A stretch of 64,000 nucleotides of DNA from Flavobacterium ginsengisoli (GCF_029625315.1 NZ_CP121110.1:728501-792500); one strand, 5' to 3'. Positions 39,023 to 48,800 are shown, counted from the stretch's first letter. Program-made: numbers and translations. Notes: generated by a model from the letters alone, not told the origin.

Positions 39023-40708
39023 CTATTTGCTGTACTTTTTCTTTCTGATAAAAGTAAATACTAGTCCAAAGATCAATAAAATTAGAATTGGAACTCCGAT
39101 AGTTATGAATTGGGTCAAAGTATAACTTTCGTAAACTTTTTCTTTGTCCAACAAAGGCAATTCGACATCTTTACTTCTAATGTTAATAAGTCCAGTATCA
39201 TCAAGAAGGTAATTGATACAATTCATGATAAAGTCTTTATTATCGTACAATTGGCCAGTTCTCTGGTCGTAACCTAATTCAACGGGCATCATATTTTTAT
39301 CTAGCTGGTTTCTTGCAATATCTCCGTCAGCAACAACAATCATTTTGTTTGGTTTTCCTTGTGCTGTGAAAGAATTGTCTTTGAAAGGCAAAACTCTATT
39401 CTCAAAAGCCGAATGGAAAGAACCTTCCAATAAAACAGCAAGCGGTTTGTTTCCTTTATTCAAATAATCTTGCGGAGTTGTTTTTTCTGTAACCATGTTT
39501 AGGTTAACTTCTGTTGGCGTTCCAATTGTTTTAGAATATTGGGAAGATTGCAGTAATACTGTTTTCTTAATTCCGTTTTTCAAAGTGTCAATCGGATTTG
39601 CGAAATCGAATTTAATTCCGCCTAGATTTTTAACGATTGGATGCTGGCTTGTTGGATAAACTTGAGGAGCAAATTTCCAGATAAAATCTTGATATTGCGT
39701 TGCACTTCCTTGTTCGCCAGTAGCCAGTTTTATTGGACTTCCTTGTTCGTCTTTAATCAAATCAGGATTAATTCTGAACCCGTATTTGAAGAACATATCG
39801 TTCAGGTTTAAATCTCTAGGATAAGCCAAAGTCGCACCCATGTCATTGTACAAACTGTCCATGTCTGCAGCCGTCTGATCAATTAGCCAAAGCGTTTTTC
39901 CGCCATTCATAATAAATTGATCAAGAACTTCTTTTTCTTCGTCAGAGAATTTTTCTGTTGGTTTTGCAATAATTGCTAAATCGTATTTTTTAAGTTCGCT
40001 TAAAGTTCCACTCGGATTTTTTGAAACTGAATCTAATGTAAATGGACCTATAAGATAACTTTCGTGAATCTGTTTCAACATATTAGCAATATGCCTTTCT
40101 CTCAATTCGCCATTTCCTTTAATAATTGCAACCTTTTTCTGTTTGTCTTTTGTGACTTTATGGATTGCATCTGCAATAGAATATTCTAAATGCTGGATAG
40201 ATCCGATAACTTTTTGCGTAGTCGAAGATCCCATGATATTTTTTAATAAAGGAATATTAACTTCTTTATTATTGTAAACGGCAACAGCCCAAGGAAAAAC
40301 CATTGCTTGAGATTGTTTTCCTTTATCGTCAACTGTAATGTTTATTGGCGTTAATCCTTTTTGGAAAAGTGACTTTGTCAATTCGTCGCTTTCATCTGCA
40401 TTTTCTAAAGGATCAACAAATTCAAAAACAATATTGCTGTTATAGGCCTGAAATTCTTCTAACAATTGTTTGGTTTCCTGTTGCAAACGTCTAAAATCTG
40501 CAGGAAGATCTCCTTCCATATAAATCTTAATAGAAAGAGGATTCTTTACTTGTTTTAGAATTCCTAATGAAGTTGGAGATAAAGTATAACGCTTGTCTTT
40601 TGTTAAATCAAAACGATGAAAAAAGATCGTTCCAAGTACATTTAAAACAACTAAAATAAAAATAGTGATGCTTAATGTCTTTAAATTATGTTTTGTAGAT
40701 GGTTTCAT
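39023..40708 (-). CDS. gldG: Gliding motility ABC transporter component GldG
   Basis: Auxiliary subunit of the GldAFG ABC transporter needed for gliding in flavobacteria. An N-terminal membrane segment (LSITIFILVVLNVLGTIFFHRFD), a large periplasmic domain with the GldG signature TKDKRYTLSPTSLGILKQV and YMEGDLPADFRRLQQETKQLLEEF, and a C-terminal membrane segment (FITIGVPILILLIFGLVFTFI) are present. 561 residues is the usual length. It overlaps the gldF stop by 1 nt and is followed by dnaN. Confidence 0.96.
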   Translation of the reverse strand: MKPSTKHNLKTLSITIFILVVLNVLGTIFFHRFDLTKDKRYTLSPTSLGILKQVKNPLSIKIYMEGDLPADFRRLQQETKQLLEEFQAYNSNIVFEFVDPLENADESDELTKSLFQKGLTPINITVDDKGKQSQAMVFPWAVAVYNNKEVNIPLLKNIMGSSTTQKVIGSIQHLEYSIADAIHKVTKDKQKKVAIIKGNGELRERHIANMLKQIHESYLIGPFTLDSVSKNPSGTLSELKKYDLAIIAKPTEKFSDEEKEVLDQFIMNGGKTLWLIDQTAADMDSLYNDMGATLAYPRDLNLNDMFFKYGFRINPDLIKDEQGSPIKLATGEQGSATQYQDFIWKFAPQVYPTSQHPIVKNLGGIKFDFANPIDTLKNGIKKTVLLQSSQYSKTIGTPTEVNLNMVTEKTTPQDYLNKGNKPLAVLLEGSFHSAFENRVLPFKDNSFTAQGKPNKMIVVADGDIARNQLDKNMMPVELGYDQRTGQLYDNKDFIMNCINYLLDDTGLINIRSKDVELPLLDKEKVYESYTLTQFITIGVPILILLIFGLVFTFIRKKKYSK

Positions 40709-41433
40709 TAAGCTTTATAAGATTTTAATTGATAAACAGTAAAAGACAAAAAAGCGGTTGCAATGCTTAAAAAATAAATAATATCGCGAGTATCAATTAC
40801 ACCTCGACTCATACTTTTAAAGTGATTTTGCATTCCTAAAGCTGAAACAAAACTATTTGATCCTGGAATTAATGAGCTCAATCCTTCAAAACCAAAATAG
40901 AAGAAAAAGCACAGGAAAACAGCAATAATAAAAGCCACAATCTGATTTTCTGAAAGGGTAGAAGTAAAGATTCCGATTGCTGAATAAGAAGCAATTAAAA
41001 ACAATAGTCCGAAATAAGAACCAATAGTGCTTCCCATATCGATATTGCCTTCTGGTGAGCCTAAATCTGAAATGACTTTCACATAAATTAAAGTTGGAAT
41101 GATTGCCAAAATGATCAGCAAAAAAGAACCGAAGAATTTACCATTTACGATTTCCCAAATAGATAAAGGTTTAGTCAATAATAACTCTAAAGTTCCTTGT
41201 TTTTTTTCGTCTGAAAAACTTCTCATGGTTACTGCTGGAATTAAGAAAATTAAAATCCAAGGAGCCAATGTGAAAAATGGAGTTAAGTCGGCATAACCTG
41301 TTTTTAGGATATTGTAGTCTCCTTCAAAGACCCATAAAAATAGTCCGTTGCTAATTAAGAAAATTGCAATGACCAAGTAGCCAATAGGAGAACCAAAAAA
41401 GGATTTTATTTCTCTTAAAATGATTGATTTCAT
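40708..41433 (-). CDS. gldF: Gliding motility ABC permease GldF
   Basis: ABC-2 permease subunit of the gliding transporter. 241 residues from the ATG at 41433 (MKSIILREIKSFFGSPIGYL) with about six membrane helices. An in-frame TTG at 41463 would add ten residues of low-complexity KNKNK character; the ATG starts the usual conserved sequence, so I prefer it. It overlaps gldG by 1 nt. The ATPase gldA is normally encoded elsewhere and is not in the window. Confidence 0.95.
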   Translation of the reverse strand: MKSIILREIKSFFGSPIGYLVIAIFLISNGLFLWVFEGDYNILKTGYADLTPFFTLAPWILIFLIPAVTMRSFSDEKKQGTLELLLTKPLSIWEIVNGKFFGSFLLIILAIIPTLIYVKVISDLGSPEGNIDMGSTIGSYFGLLFLIASYSAIGIFTSTLSENQIVAFIIAVFLCFFFYFGFEGLSSLIPGSNSFVSALGMQNHFKSMSRGVIDTRDIIYFLSIATAFLSFTVYQLKSYKA

Positions 41434-41491
41434 TTGTTTGTTTTTGTTTTTGTATTGTTTCAAGTTTCATGCCCTTGAAACGACTTATAAA

Positions 41492-41866
41492 TTATTTTCC
41501 GTGTGTAATTTTTATAATCTTCGAATTTCTAGCATCAATAATTATTAAAAATGTTCCTCCAACATAATTTTCAGGCAATGTTCCAGAAATAACCCAGTAA
41601 TTTTCTAAGAGGTAAATTTCATATGGTCTTTGTTTTTCTATCTTTTCTTTTCCGTAAATATCAAATAAAATAGGTTCTACGATTTTAATTACAGTAGCAC
41701 TATCTTTTATAACTAACTTGTTATTATCGATAACATTATGCTGTGACTTTTTAGACAAAGCAATTTTTAATTCTTCGTTTGCATTTTCAACCCCTAAAAC
41801 TAAACGCTTGTTTTGTGCACAACTGCTAAGTGTAATTAGTAAAAGTGATAAGAAAAAATATTTCAT
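41492..41866 (-). CDS. Small lipoprotein with NTF2-like immunity-type fold
   Basis: A 124-residue lipoprotein: signal MKYFFLSLLLITLSSC with lipobox cysteine near residue 16. The mature C-terminus (ILFDIYGKEKIEKQRPYEIYLLENYWVISGTLPENYVGGTF ... KIIKITHGK) resembles the YbbC/YhhH family (NTF2-fold immunity domain), where such proteins neutralise toxin domains. No toxin gene is adjacent, so an immunity function is unproven. Same strand as gldF, which starts about 58 nt further along the transcript. Confidence 0.65.
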   Translation of the reverse strand: MKYFFLSLLLITLSSCAQNKRLVLGVENANEELKIALSKKSQHNVIDNNKLVIKDSATVIKIVEPILFDIYGKEKIEKQRPYEIYLLENYWVISGTLPENYVGGTFLIIIDARNSKIIKITHGK

Positions 41867-41926
41867 AATTTAATTTTTATTTCATATTTCAAGTCGCACG
41901 TGTAACGTGAAACCTTGAAACCTGAA

Positions 41927-42223
41927 CTAATTTAAGCTTACCAATTTATCCAAGCTCCAAGCTTCTGGTTTTGCATTGAATAGTTTTTTTGTAAAATCCC
42001 AAACGCTATTAAAGAGTTCAGAATTTCTATAATTTTCCAAATCTTCTTCGGTTTCCCAATAACTGTAGGTAAAAAAGACACCTTTATCATTTTTGTCCTG
42101 ATACAATTCTAAAAAACGATTTCCTTCGGCATTTCGTATTTTCTCTTTCACTGATTCAAAATTCTCCAGAAAATCAGGGATTTTTTCTTCGTGAAAACTC
42201 ATTTTTACTATTCGAACAAACAT
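41927..42223 (-). CDS. ABM-domain protein (antibiotic biosynthesis monooxygenase-like)
   Basis: A 98-residue ferredoxin-like dimeric alpha-beta barrel protein: MFVRIVKMSFHEEKIPDFLENF opening strand and helix, RFLELYQDKNDKGVFFTYSYWETEEDLENYRNSE as the ABM core. Typical of small quinol-monooxygenase-like or heme-binding-like ABM proteins; the substrate is not evident. Stand-alone gene on the minus strand. Confidence 0.85.
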   Translation of the reverse strand: MFVRIVKMSFHEEKIPDFLENFESVKEKIRNAEGNRFLELYQDKNDKGVFFTYSYWETEEDLENYRNSELFNSVWDFTKKLFNAKPEAWSLDKLVSLN

Positions 42224-42385
42224 GTTTGTAATTTAAGATTTTAGACTGTTGATTTTAGATTTTTTGAATTGTCCAAAGTCTTACAGGTGCGCAAAAATAC
42301 CAAATTTGATTGTTGTTTTAAATAAAAATTCAAATATTATAAAACGATATTTTTTAGAGTTCCAATAAGTAATAATATTTCAAAT

Positions 42386-42495
42386 ATAGCCCGCGGTTTC
42401 AACCGCGGGAGCATAATGCATATCACGCACACTATGTATTAGGATGTATATAAAATGCGTATCACAATCCGTTTCCTGTTGAAACTACGGGCTAT
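42386..42495. repeat. REP/MITE-like palindromic element
   Basis: About 110 bp bounded by the 7-bp terminal inverted repeat ATAGCCC ... GGGCTAT. The left end holds a perfect GC-rich palindrome (CCCGCGGTT TC AACCGCGGG, 42390-42409); the right end is a degenerate copy (CCGTTTC ... GAAACTACGGG). GC content is far above the surroundings. It lies in a 396-nt intergenic gap between the ABM gene and the SAM hydrolase gene. Elements of this kind (GCCCG-GTTTCAAC hairpins) are dispersed in Flavobacterium genomes and are thought to be mobilised by RAYT transposases; none is in the window. Confidence 0.7.
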
Positions 42496-42619
42496 GTTTA
42501 TGTTGTGTGAGTAAATCTTCTTTACTAATGCAAACAAATAATAAATATGAATCTGCTCAATTAGCAAAATCTGCGAGAGAATTAATCTAAAATCTGAATT
42601 CTAAAAATCTAAAATTAAT

Positions 42620-43448
42620 TTAGGAGAATTTAATAGTAATCACATCACGATAATTCAATCCTAACAAACTATTTGCAGAACCCACTTTAGAAGGATTGCT
42701 TCTGAAAATAGCAATTTCTAGAAAACCAGCTTCATTAAAAATGGCCAGTTTTTCTCCTTCATACGTTTTTATCGGATATTTATCTGAAGTAGCAATCGCA
42801 GAGTAATTTGGCAGAATCGTTTTGATGTTTTTTGGTTTCATCACAATTTCATACGGACGTCCGCGCGAAATTTCTAAGAATTGCTTTTTTAGAGATATTT
42901 GTAACCACGTTTCCAAAATGGTCAATGTAAATAATGTTTCCTTTTATAGAATTTCCATCATCTGCTACAAGAGCTTGCAATTCGGTAGCTTCTTTAATGG
43001 CAGGAATTTCTTTTCCAATTACATTCAGTAGACCTCCTTTAGATAAATGAGAAGCGACTTGAATAAAGATGTCCAAATCTGTTGCTTCAATCGGGAAACG
43101 ATCGTGAATATTAATTGCCACAATTTTCTGCGGAACGATTTTCTGCGTAAGCATACTTAAAATACCATTATCAGCACAAATAAAGAAGTGATCGTTCCAT
43201 TGCATAGCGATATGCTGGTTTTCTTTATTGCGCTCAATATCGACACCAATAAGATGAACGGTTCCTTTTGGAAAGCTCATATAAGTCGCTCCGATAATGT
43301 AACTCGCCTCTGCAGTATTAAAGGGATCAATGTCATGAGAAATGTCAATGATTTGAACCTCTGGATTTTCAGAAAGTATTTTACCCTTCAGCGACCCCAC
43401 AAAGTGATCTTTCAAGCCGTAGTCTGTAGTAAGGGTAATTATTGACAT
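42620..43448 (-). pseudogene. SAM hydrolase / hydroxide adenosyltransferase (DUF62), frameshifted
   Basis: Enzyme of the DUF62 family that splits S-adenosylmethionine with water to adenosine and methionine. The first frame (43448-42849) contains LTTDYGLKDHFVGSLKG with the catalytic-type Asp, IIDISHDIDPFNTAEASYII, and ICADNGILSML. The second part (EISRGRPYEIVMKPKNIKTIL ... NYRDVITIKFS) continues in another frame to 42620. One surplus A in the A6 run (T run 42885-42890) accounts for the shift. Repaired length is about 276 residues, normal for the family. Confidence 0.87.
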
Positions 43449-43711
43449 AATTTTGTTTATAACTATTGATAGTATTTAAATCTAAATTTCATTAAATTTG
43501 AGAAATGCAAAGCTAGTAATAGTAAACACAAATTGAAAGAAAGAAAAGACAATTTGTATTTTTTAAAGTTTTTGCAAGTTACAGTATTTATATCCAGAAG
43601 ATTAAGTTTGATTTAGAAAAAAACTGAAAACTGCGATCGAAAACTGAAACTAAAATAGACCCGACAACCCCTAAATAATAAAAGGAATTATTTAATTTAA
43701 AACTACTTCAT

Positions 43712-44661
43712 TTGAACGAAAGAATAATCGAGCTAGTAGATATTGCACCAAAAGAATTTTGGGGCGCGCAGGACAGCCATTTAGAAATCATTAAAAAGTA
43801 TTACCCAAAGCTTAAAATCGTAGCGCGAGGGACAACTTTAAAAGCATTTGGCGAAAAAGAAGTTTTAGACGAATTCGAAAAAGATTTCAAAGATTAATGC
43901 TTCATTTTACACGTTACAATAATATTGATGATAATGTAATTGAGCGTGTCATAATGAGTGATGGTCAAGAAGAAAAAAGAGCTTACGATCATGACAAAAT
44001 CTTAGTTCATGGTGTTGGCGGTAAGATTATCAAAGCAATGACACCAAATCAGCAATTGCTGGTTGATACTATTAAGAAAAACGATATGGTCTTTGCTATT
44101 GGTCCTGCTGGAACCGGAAAAACGTATACCGGTGTCGCTATGGCGGTTAAAATGCTAAAAGATAAAGAAGTAAAAAGGATCATTCTGACGCGTCCTGCGG
44201 TAGAAGCCGGTGAAAATCTTGGTTTTCTTCCGGGTGATATGAAAGAAAAACTGGATCCTTATATGCAACCGCTCTACGATGCGTTGCGTGATATGCTTCC
44301 AAACGAAAAATTAGAGGATTATATTTTGAAAGGAATTATTCAGATTGCGCCACTTGCTTTTATGCGTGGACGTACGCTTGATAATGCTTTCGTAATCCTA
44401 GATGAAGCACAGAACACCACACACTCACAAATGAAAATGTTTTTGACCCGTATGGGAAAAAACGCAAAATTTATGATTACGGGTGATCCTGGACAGGTCG
44501 ATTTACCAAGAAGAACAATTTCTGGTCTTAAAGAAGCAATTCTAGTTCTGAAAGACATTGAAGGTATCGGAATTATTTATTTGGATGATAAAGATATCGT
44601 ACGTCACAGATTGGTTAAAAAGGTAATCGATGCTTACAAACAAATCGAGAATCACGATTAA
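43712..44661 (+). pseudogene. phoH: PhoH-family ATPase, frameshifted
   Basis: Cytosolic P-loop NTPase of the PhoH/YbeZ family, linked to RNA metabolism. The first frame (43712-43897, TTG start) reads NERIIELVDIAPKEFWGAQD and ends in EKDFKD. One extra A in the A5 run at 43878-43882 gives [14 protein letters not shown], which joins the second frame running to 44661. Walker [11 protein letters not shown], Walker [10 protein letters not shown], and the sensor-like MTRMGKN / MITGDPGQ motifs are present. Repaired length is about 316 residues, usual for the family. Confidence 0.92.
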
Positions 44662-44718
44662 TTATAAATTTTAGTGGAATGTTAAATGTAAATCGTGAAT
44701 TGTGTTTTAACATTTATT

Positions 44719-44770
44719 AATATTCGTTTTGTATGTTTTCTTTTGAAAAGTGCAAAACGAATATTTTTTT
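44719..44770 (+). terminator. Rho-independent terminator after phoH
   Basis: Perfect 13-bp stem (AATATTCGTTTTG / CAAAACGAATATT) with a 21-nt loop followed by a T run, 58 nt past the phoH stop. Confidence 0.88.
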
Positions 44771-44806
44771 ATTATCATTGAAAACGAATTATTCGATTAA
44801 AAAAGA

Positions 44807-45493
44807 ATGGAAAGTAAAATTATTTTGATTGTTGGTTTTCTTTTTTTTGCGGTTAAGTTTTATGCTCAAAAAAGAGAAGAAAATAAAATAGAAAGAAAAA
44901 TAAATAAATTAACGGGAAAGGAAATTGTTCAAGAATTAAACAGATTGAATTTTTTCAATTTAACAGATAAAAATGATTTGAAAATTACAAGAGATGAATT
45001 TGAAAAATCTTATAATCAATTGAATTTCTTTGAAGGTCAAATGAGAGAAGATTTAAGTTTTACAGATAATAGATTTTATTTTATTGATTCTGAAACATTG
45101 TTTGAAGGAGAAGGATTAATTCAATATTTAGAAACCTTTAAAGTTTTATTTGATAAGTTAAATCTAAAACTTGTAATCTCTGAAGAGTTTGAATCTCAAA
45201 CTGATAAACATTTACTTCATAAGATAAAATTAAACGGAAAAGAATATATCGCTTTTGATAACAATTTTGGAAATTATGATTGGACAATAGCGTATTTGAA
45301 TTTTATAGAAATGTTAAATGATCAGCTTGTAATACAAGAAAGTAATGAGCAATTTTATCCAATTAGTTGTGGTAATGATGGAAGAATTGTGTTATTAACT
45401 AAAAAACAGTTTGAATTTGTAAAATATAATTATCCAAATGATTATAATCATCCAAAAGAAATTGTTGATTGGAAAGACGGCTTAGAATATTGA
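44807..45493 (+). CDS. Exported protein of unknown function
   Basis: A 228-residue protein with an N-terminal signal sequence (SKIILIVGFLFFAVKFYAQ). The rest is soluble, acidic and aromatic, with phrases FYFIDSETLFEGEGLIQYLETFKVL, GKEYIAFDNNF and the ending WKDGLEY. I do not recognise a family. The DUF1801 gene follows 16 nt downstream on the same strand, so the two may be co-transcribed. Confidence 0.65.
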   Translation: MESKIILIVGFLFFAVKFYAQKREENKIERKINKLTGKEIVQELNRLNFFNLTDKNDLKITRDEFEKSYNQLNFFEGQMREDLSFTDNRFYFIDSETLFEGEGLIQYLETFKVLFDKLNLKLVISEEFESQTDKHLLHKIKLNGKEYIAFDNNFGNYDWTIAYLNFIEMLNDQLVIQESNEQFYPISCGNDGRIVLLTKKQFEFVKYNYPNDYNHPKEIVDWKDGLEY

Positions 45494-45509
45494 ATTTAAT
45501 TTAGAAAAA

Positions 45510-45872
45510 ATGAAAACTATTGATGATTTCTATTTAAATCAAGAAGACCCCATAAAAGGATTATTTCTAGCATTAAAAGAAATCATTCTAAAGCAAGACC
45601 AAGACATTACAAATACTTTAAAATACGGAATGCCCTTTTTTTCTTATAAAGGAAAAATGTTCTGTTATTTATGGATTCATAAAAAACTCAAAAGGCCTTA
45701 TATTGGAATTGTAGAAGGAAAATATTTTGATGAAGATTTTCTGATTCAGGAAAATCGCTCACGAATGAAGATTATGATGTTTGATAATAATGAAGATTTG
45801 CCTTTGGAACAAATAGAAGCTATAATCCAAAAAGCGATAAATTTATACAAAACTGGAATTGTTAAGATTTAA
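45510..45872 (+). CDS. DUF1801 domain protein
   Basis: A 120-residue protein of the DUF1801/YdhG family with the characteristic order KEIILKQDQDITNTLKYGMPFFSYKGKMFCYLW, YIGIVEGKYF and RSRMKIMMF. Function of the family is not established; members occur as single genes in many bacteria. It follows the exported hypothetical gene closely. Confidence 0.85.
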   Translation: MKTIDDFYLNQEDPIKGLFLALKEIILKQDQDITNTLKYGMPFFSYKGKMFCYLWIHKKLKRPYIGIVEGKYFDEDFLIQENRSRMKIMMFDNNEDLPLEQIEAIIQKAINLYKTGIVKI

Positions 45873-45954
45873 AATGTTTAAACAGCAATATTTAACGGAA
45901 TAGTTAAATAAATAATAAACTTACCTCAATTTTGGCTTTCAAAGCCTGTAATCT

Positions 45955-45985
45955 TTGTCTAACCGAGCTTAAAGCCGTAAATTTG
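45955..45985 (+). promoter_or_regulatory. Bacteroidota-type promoter for the HAD phosphatase gene
   Basis: TTG (45955-45957), 20-nt spacer, TAAATTTG (45978-45985), matching the TTG-N17-23-TAnnTTTG pattern. The ATG of the HAD gene is 26 nt beyond the -7 box. Confidence 0.75.
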
Positions 45986-46010
45986 CAATTCTAAATATTA
46001 GAATATTAAT

Positions 46011-46841
46011 ATGACAAAACTTAAAAATATAAAAGTTGTAGTAAGCGACCTTGATGGAACTTTACTCAACCCACAACACAGAATTTCAGATTATACTAAA
46101 TCAATTTTTCAAGAACTTCATAATCAAGGTTACTTAATTATTGTAGCTACAGGACGTCATCATCTTGATGCAATGGCAATTATAGACACACTTGAAGTGC
46201 CAGTTTATCTTGTAAGTTCTAACGGTGGAAGAATCCATTCGCCAAATAGAGAAGAACTTTTTGCTTTTAATTTAGACAGCGATGTGGTTAAAGCGGCTTT
46301 GAATATAGAAATTGACCCAGATGTTACAGTTGTGTTATTCAAAGAAAATGTATGGCAGACTAATAAATGGAATGAAAGATTGAACTCTTTTCAAGCCGAA
46401 TTAAAATACCGTCCAGAATTGGTAGATTATAAAACAATTGAAGATTTTAAAGCAATCAAAATTTTCTTTTCTTGCGATAATCACGAGAAATTGGTAAAAG
46501 TAAGAGATGCTGTTTTAGCTAATTCTTCAGAACATTTGCATCATGCTTTTAGCTTGCCAACTTGTTTAGAGTTTATGGATAAGTCTGTAGACAAGGCAGT
46601 TGCAATTGAAAAAGTATTAGAAAAAGAAGGTTTCACTTTGGATGAGGCAATTTCGTTTGGAGATGGTTTTAATGATTTGCAAATGTTGTCTGCAACCGGA
46701 AAAGGTTTGATTATGGGAAATGCGCCTTCAATTTTAAAAGATGCTTTACCTGATTTGGAAGTAATTAAAACAAATGCAGAAGACGGTGTTGCAAAATATA
46801 TTGCATCTAAAATTTTAGATAAAGAGTTTGCAACAACTTAA
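46011..46841 (+). CDS. Cof-type HAD-IIB family phosphatase
   Basis: Haloacid-dehalogenase-like sugar/nucleotide phosphatase, 276 residues. Motif I is VVSDLDGTLL with catalytic Asp13 and Asp15, motif II sits in LVSSNGG, and motifs III/IV are KAVAIEKVLEKEGF and ISFGDGFNDLQML. A Cof-type cap domain occupies about residues 85-190. The substrate cannot be told from the sequence. Own promoter just upstream and own terminator at 46897-46935. Confidence 0.93.
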   Translation: MTKLKNIKVVVSDLDGTLLNPQHRISDYTKSIFQELHNQGYLIIVATGRHHLDAMAIIDTLEVPVYLVSSNGGRIHSPNREELFAFNLDSDVVKAALNIEIDPDVTVVLFKENVWQTNKWNERLNSFQAELKYRPELVDYKTIEDFKAIKIFFSCDNHEKLVKVRDAVLANSSEHLHHAFSLPTCLEFMDKSVDKAVAIEKVLEKEGFTLDEAISFGDGFNDLQMLSATGKGLIMGNAPSILKDALPDLEVIKTNAEDGVAKYIASKILDKEFATT

Positions 46842-46896
46842 TTTAGAATGTTTTATATTCAGTTTTGTTGCTGAATGCTAAATAATGGTTATTTTT

Positions 46897-46935
46897 ATAA
46901 GAGCTAATTCGCAGAGAGTTAGCTCTTATTTTTTT
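46897..46935 (+). terminator. Rho-independent terminator after the HAD gene
   Basis: 11-bp stem (ATAAGAGCTAA / TTAGCTCTTAT) with an 11-nt loop and a T run. It overlaps the longest reading frame of the next gene (which could be extended back to 46885), supporting the later ATG at 46957 as the true start. Confidence 0.85.
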
Positions 46936-46956
46936 AACCTTAAATTTGTTTTAGCA

Positions 46957-47550
46957 ATGAAAAGATTTTTACTTCAAGTTGAACGAAATTGTATTTCGGG
47001 AGCATTGGTTTTATTACCGCTTTTAGTTTTTTTTATTTTGTTAGAAAAAGTTTGGAAGTTCTTTCAGAATTATGGCGAAAAATTTGCACATTTTCTTCGT
47101 CTAGATCTTGTATTAGGAAAATATGCAACTGATATCGCAGGCGGAATTATTTTGTTAGCTCTAATTTATTTTAGCGGTTTTCTAATGCGATTATCTCTTT
47201 TAAAAAGATTTACAAAGTGGGTAGACGAGAAATTAATGATCTTTTTGCCAGGTTATGAAAAGAATAAAAAAGAAGCAGAAGAAAAATTACTAAAAAGAAA
47301 TAAAGAACCTAAACCCATAACAGATTTACCTATTTTGTTTAAAAATGGAGATTTTTGGCAACCGGCCCATTTAATTGAAGAAGATAAAAATGGTTCAGCA
47401 GTCATTTTTGTTCCAAATGCGCCAGCTAAAGATCAAGGACAGATTCTAATTGTCAAATCAACCGATTTTAAAAAATTGACAGACACAACACTTTCAAGTT
47501 TAGACGAGTCAATAAAATCTTTTGGCAAAGGAATTTTGAACTTTAAATAA
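46957..47550 (+). CDS. DUF502 family membrane protein
   Basis: A 197-residue protein with two membrane helices (ISGALVLLPLLVFFILLEKVW and ATDIAGGIILLALIYFSGFLM) and a C-terminal soluble domain containing HLIEEDKNGSAVIFVPNAPAKDQGQ, as in DUF502 proteins. I place the start at 46957 since it opens with MKRFLLQVERN directly before the first helix and the region before it is a terminator hairpin. The -7-like box TAAATTTG (46941-46948) ends only 8 nt upstream, so its transcript may have almost no 5' leader. Function unknown. Confidence 0.82.
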   Translation: MKRFLLQVERNCISGALVLLPLLVFFILLEKVWKFFQNYGEKFAHFLRLDLVLGKYATDIAGGIILLALIYFSGFLMRLSLLKRFTKWVDEKLMIFLPGYEKNKKEAEEKLLKRNKEPKPITDLPILFKNGDFWQPAHLIEEDKNGSAVIFVPNAPAKDQGQILIVKSTDFKKLTDTTLSSLDESIKSFGKGILNFK

Positions 47551-47577
47551 TTTGCAAAAATTGAACTGATATTTTCT

Positions 47578-47608
47578 TTGTTTGCTCTGTCAAATAGTTT
47601 TAAATTTG
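47578..47608 (+). promoter_or_regulatory. Bacteroidota-type promoter for purC
   Basis: TTG (47578-47580), 20-nt spacer, TAAATTTG (47601-47608). The purC ATG is 33 nt after the -7 box. Because the promoter lies at 47578, the longer reading frame beginning there cannot be the expressed start. Confidence 0.8.
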
Positions 47609-47640
47609 CATTCATTAAAAACAACACAACTAAAAGGATA

Positions 47641-48594
47641 ATGAGTAATACAATCACAACTACAGATTTTAATTTCCCGAATCAGAAATCAGTTTACCGC
47701 GGAAAAGTTAGAGAAGTTTATAATATTAATGATGAACTTTTAGTAATGGTGGCAACAGATAGACTTTCGGCTTTTGATGTAGTTTTGCCAAAAGGAATTC
47801 CGTACAAAGGACAAATCCTGAATCAGATTGCAACAAAATTTATGGAATTGACGCAAGATATCGTTCCAAACTGGCTGATTGCAACTCCAGATCCAAACGT
47901 TGCTGTTGGACATTTATGTGATCCTTTTAAAGTAGAAATGGTAATTCGTGGTTATTTGTCTGGTCACGCTGCTCGCGAATATGCTGCTGGTAGAAAACAA
48001 ATTTGTGGCGTTACAATGGCAGAAGGTTTAAAGGAAAACGATAAATTTCCAGAACCTATTATTACGCCAACTACAAAAGCTGATAATGGTTCTCACGACG
48101 AAGATATTTCTCGTGAAGACATTTTAGCAAAAGGAATTGTTTCTGAAGAAGATTATTTAGTTTTAGAAAAATATACTCGCGCTTTATTTCAAAGAGGAAC
48201 TGAAATCGCCGCAAAACGTGGATTGATTTTAGTGGATACCAAATACGAGTTCGGAAAAACAAAAGACGGTGTAATTGTTTTAATTGATGAAATACATACT
48301 CCAGATTCTTCTCGTTATTTCTACGCTGACGGTTATGCTGAAAGACAAGAAAAAGGAGAGGAGCAAAAACAATTATCTAAAGAGTTTGTTCGTCGTTGGT
48401 TAATCGAAAATGGTTTCCAAGGCAAAGACGGACAGCAGATTCCAAATATGACCGACGAATATATTGAGTCAGTTTCTGAAAGATATATCGAATTGTATGA
48501 GAATATTTTAGGAGAGAAATTTGTTAAAGCTGACATCGACAATATTGATCAACGTATTGAGAAAAACGTATTAGATTACCTTTCTTCAAAATAA
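47641..48594 (+). CDS. purC: Phosphoribosylaminoimidazole-succinocarboxamide synthase (SAICAR synthetase)
   Basis: Purine biosynthesis enzyme joining CAIR and aspartate with ATP. 317 residues. Signatures are [28 protein letters not shown], the [11 protein letters not shown] block, [15 protein letters not shown], and the DTKYEFG / [14 protein letters not shown] motifs. The ATG at 47641 starts the conserved protein, following its promoter. A diverged copy of its last 57 nt lies about 760 nt downstream at 49296-49352. Confidence 0.97.
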   Translation: MSNTITTTDFNFPNQKSVYRGKVREVYNINDELLVMVATDRLSAFDVVLPKGIPYKGQILNQIATKFMELTQDIVPNWLIATPDPNVAVGHLCDPFKVEMVIRGYLSGHAAREYAAGRKQICGVTMAEGLKENDKFPEPIITPTTKADNGSHDEDISREDILAKGIVSEEDYLVLEKYTRALFQRGTEIAAKRGLILVDTKYEFGKTKDGVIVLIDEIHTPDSSRYFYADGYAERQEKGEEQKQLSKEFVRRWLIENGFQGKDGQQIPNMTDEYIESVSERYIELYENILGEKFVKADIDNIDQRIEKNVLDYLSSK

Positions 48595-48630
48595 TAATTT
48601 CGATTTAAGCTAAAAAAATAAATATATAAA

Positions 48631-48666
48631 AAGCCTTGCTGAGATAAATTCAGCGAGGCTTTTTTT
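48631..48666 (+). terminator. Rho-independent terminator after purC
   Basis: Stem AAGCCTTGCTGA / TCAGCGAGGCTT (one G-T pair) with a 7-8-nt loop and a T run, 37 nt beyond the stop. Confidence 0.92.
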
Positions 48667-48800
48667 CGTTTAAATAGGTTTTCGATATGAAATCTAATCT
48701 GAAATTATCCCAATTTAATTATGCGAAAAGTGCAATTGAGCCTATCTGATTGCAGTTCTTTGTCTTTTTTAAGAAAAATTATCTTTTTTTTCATTTTTGA

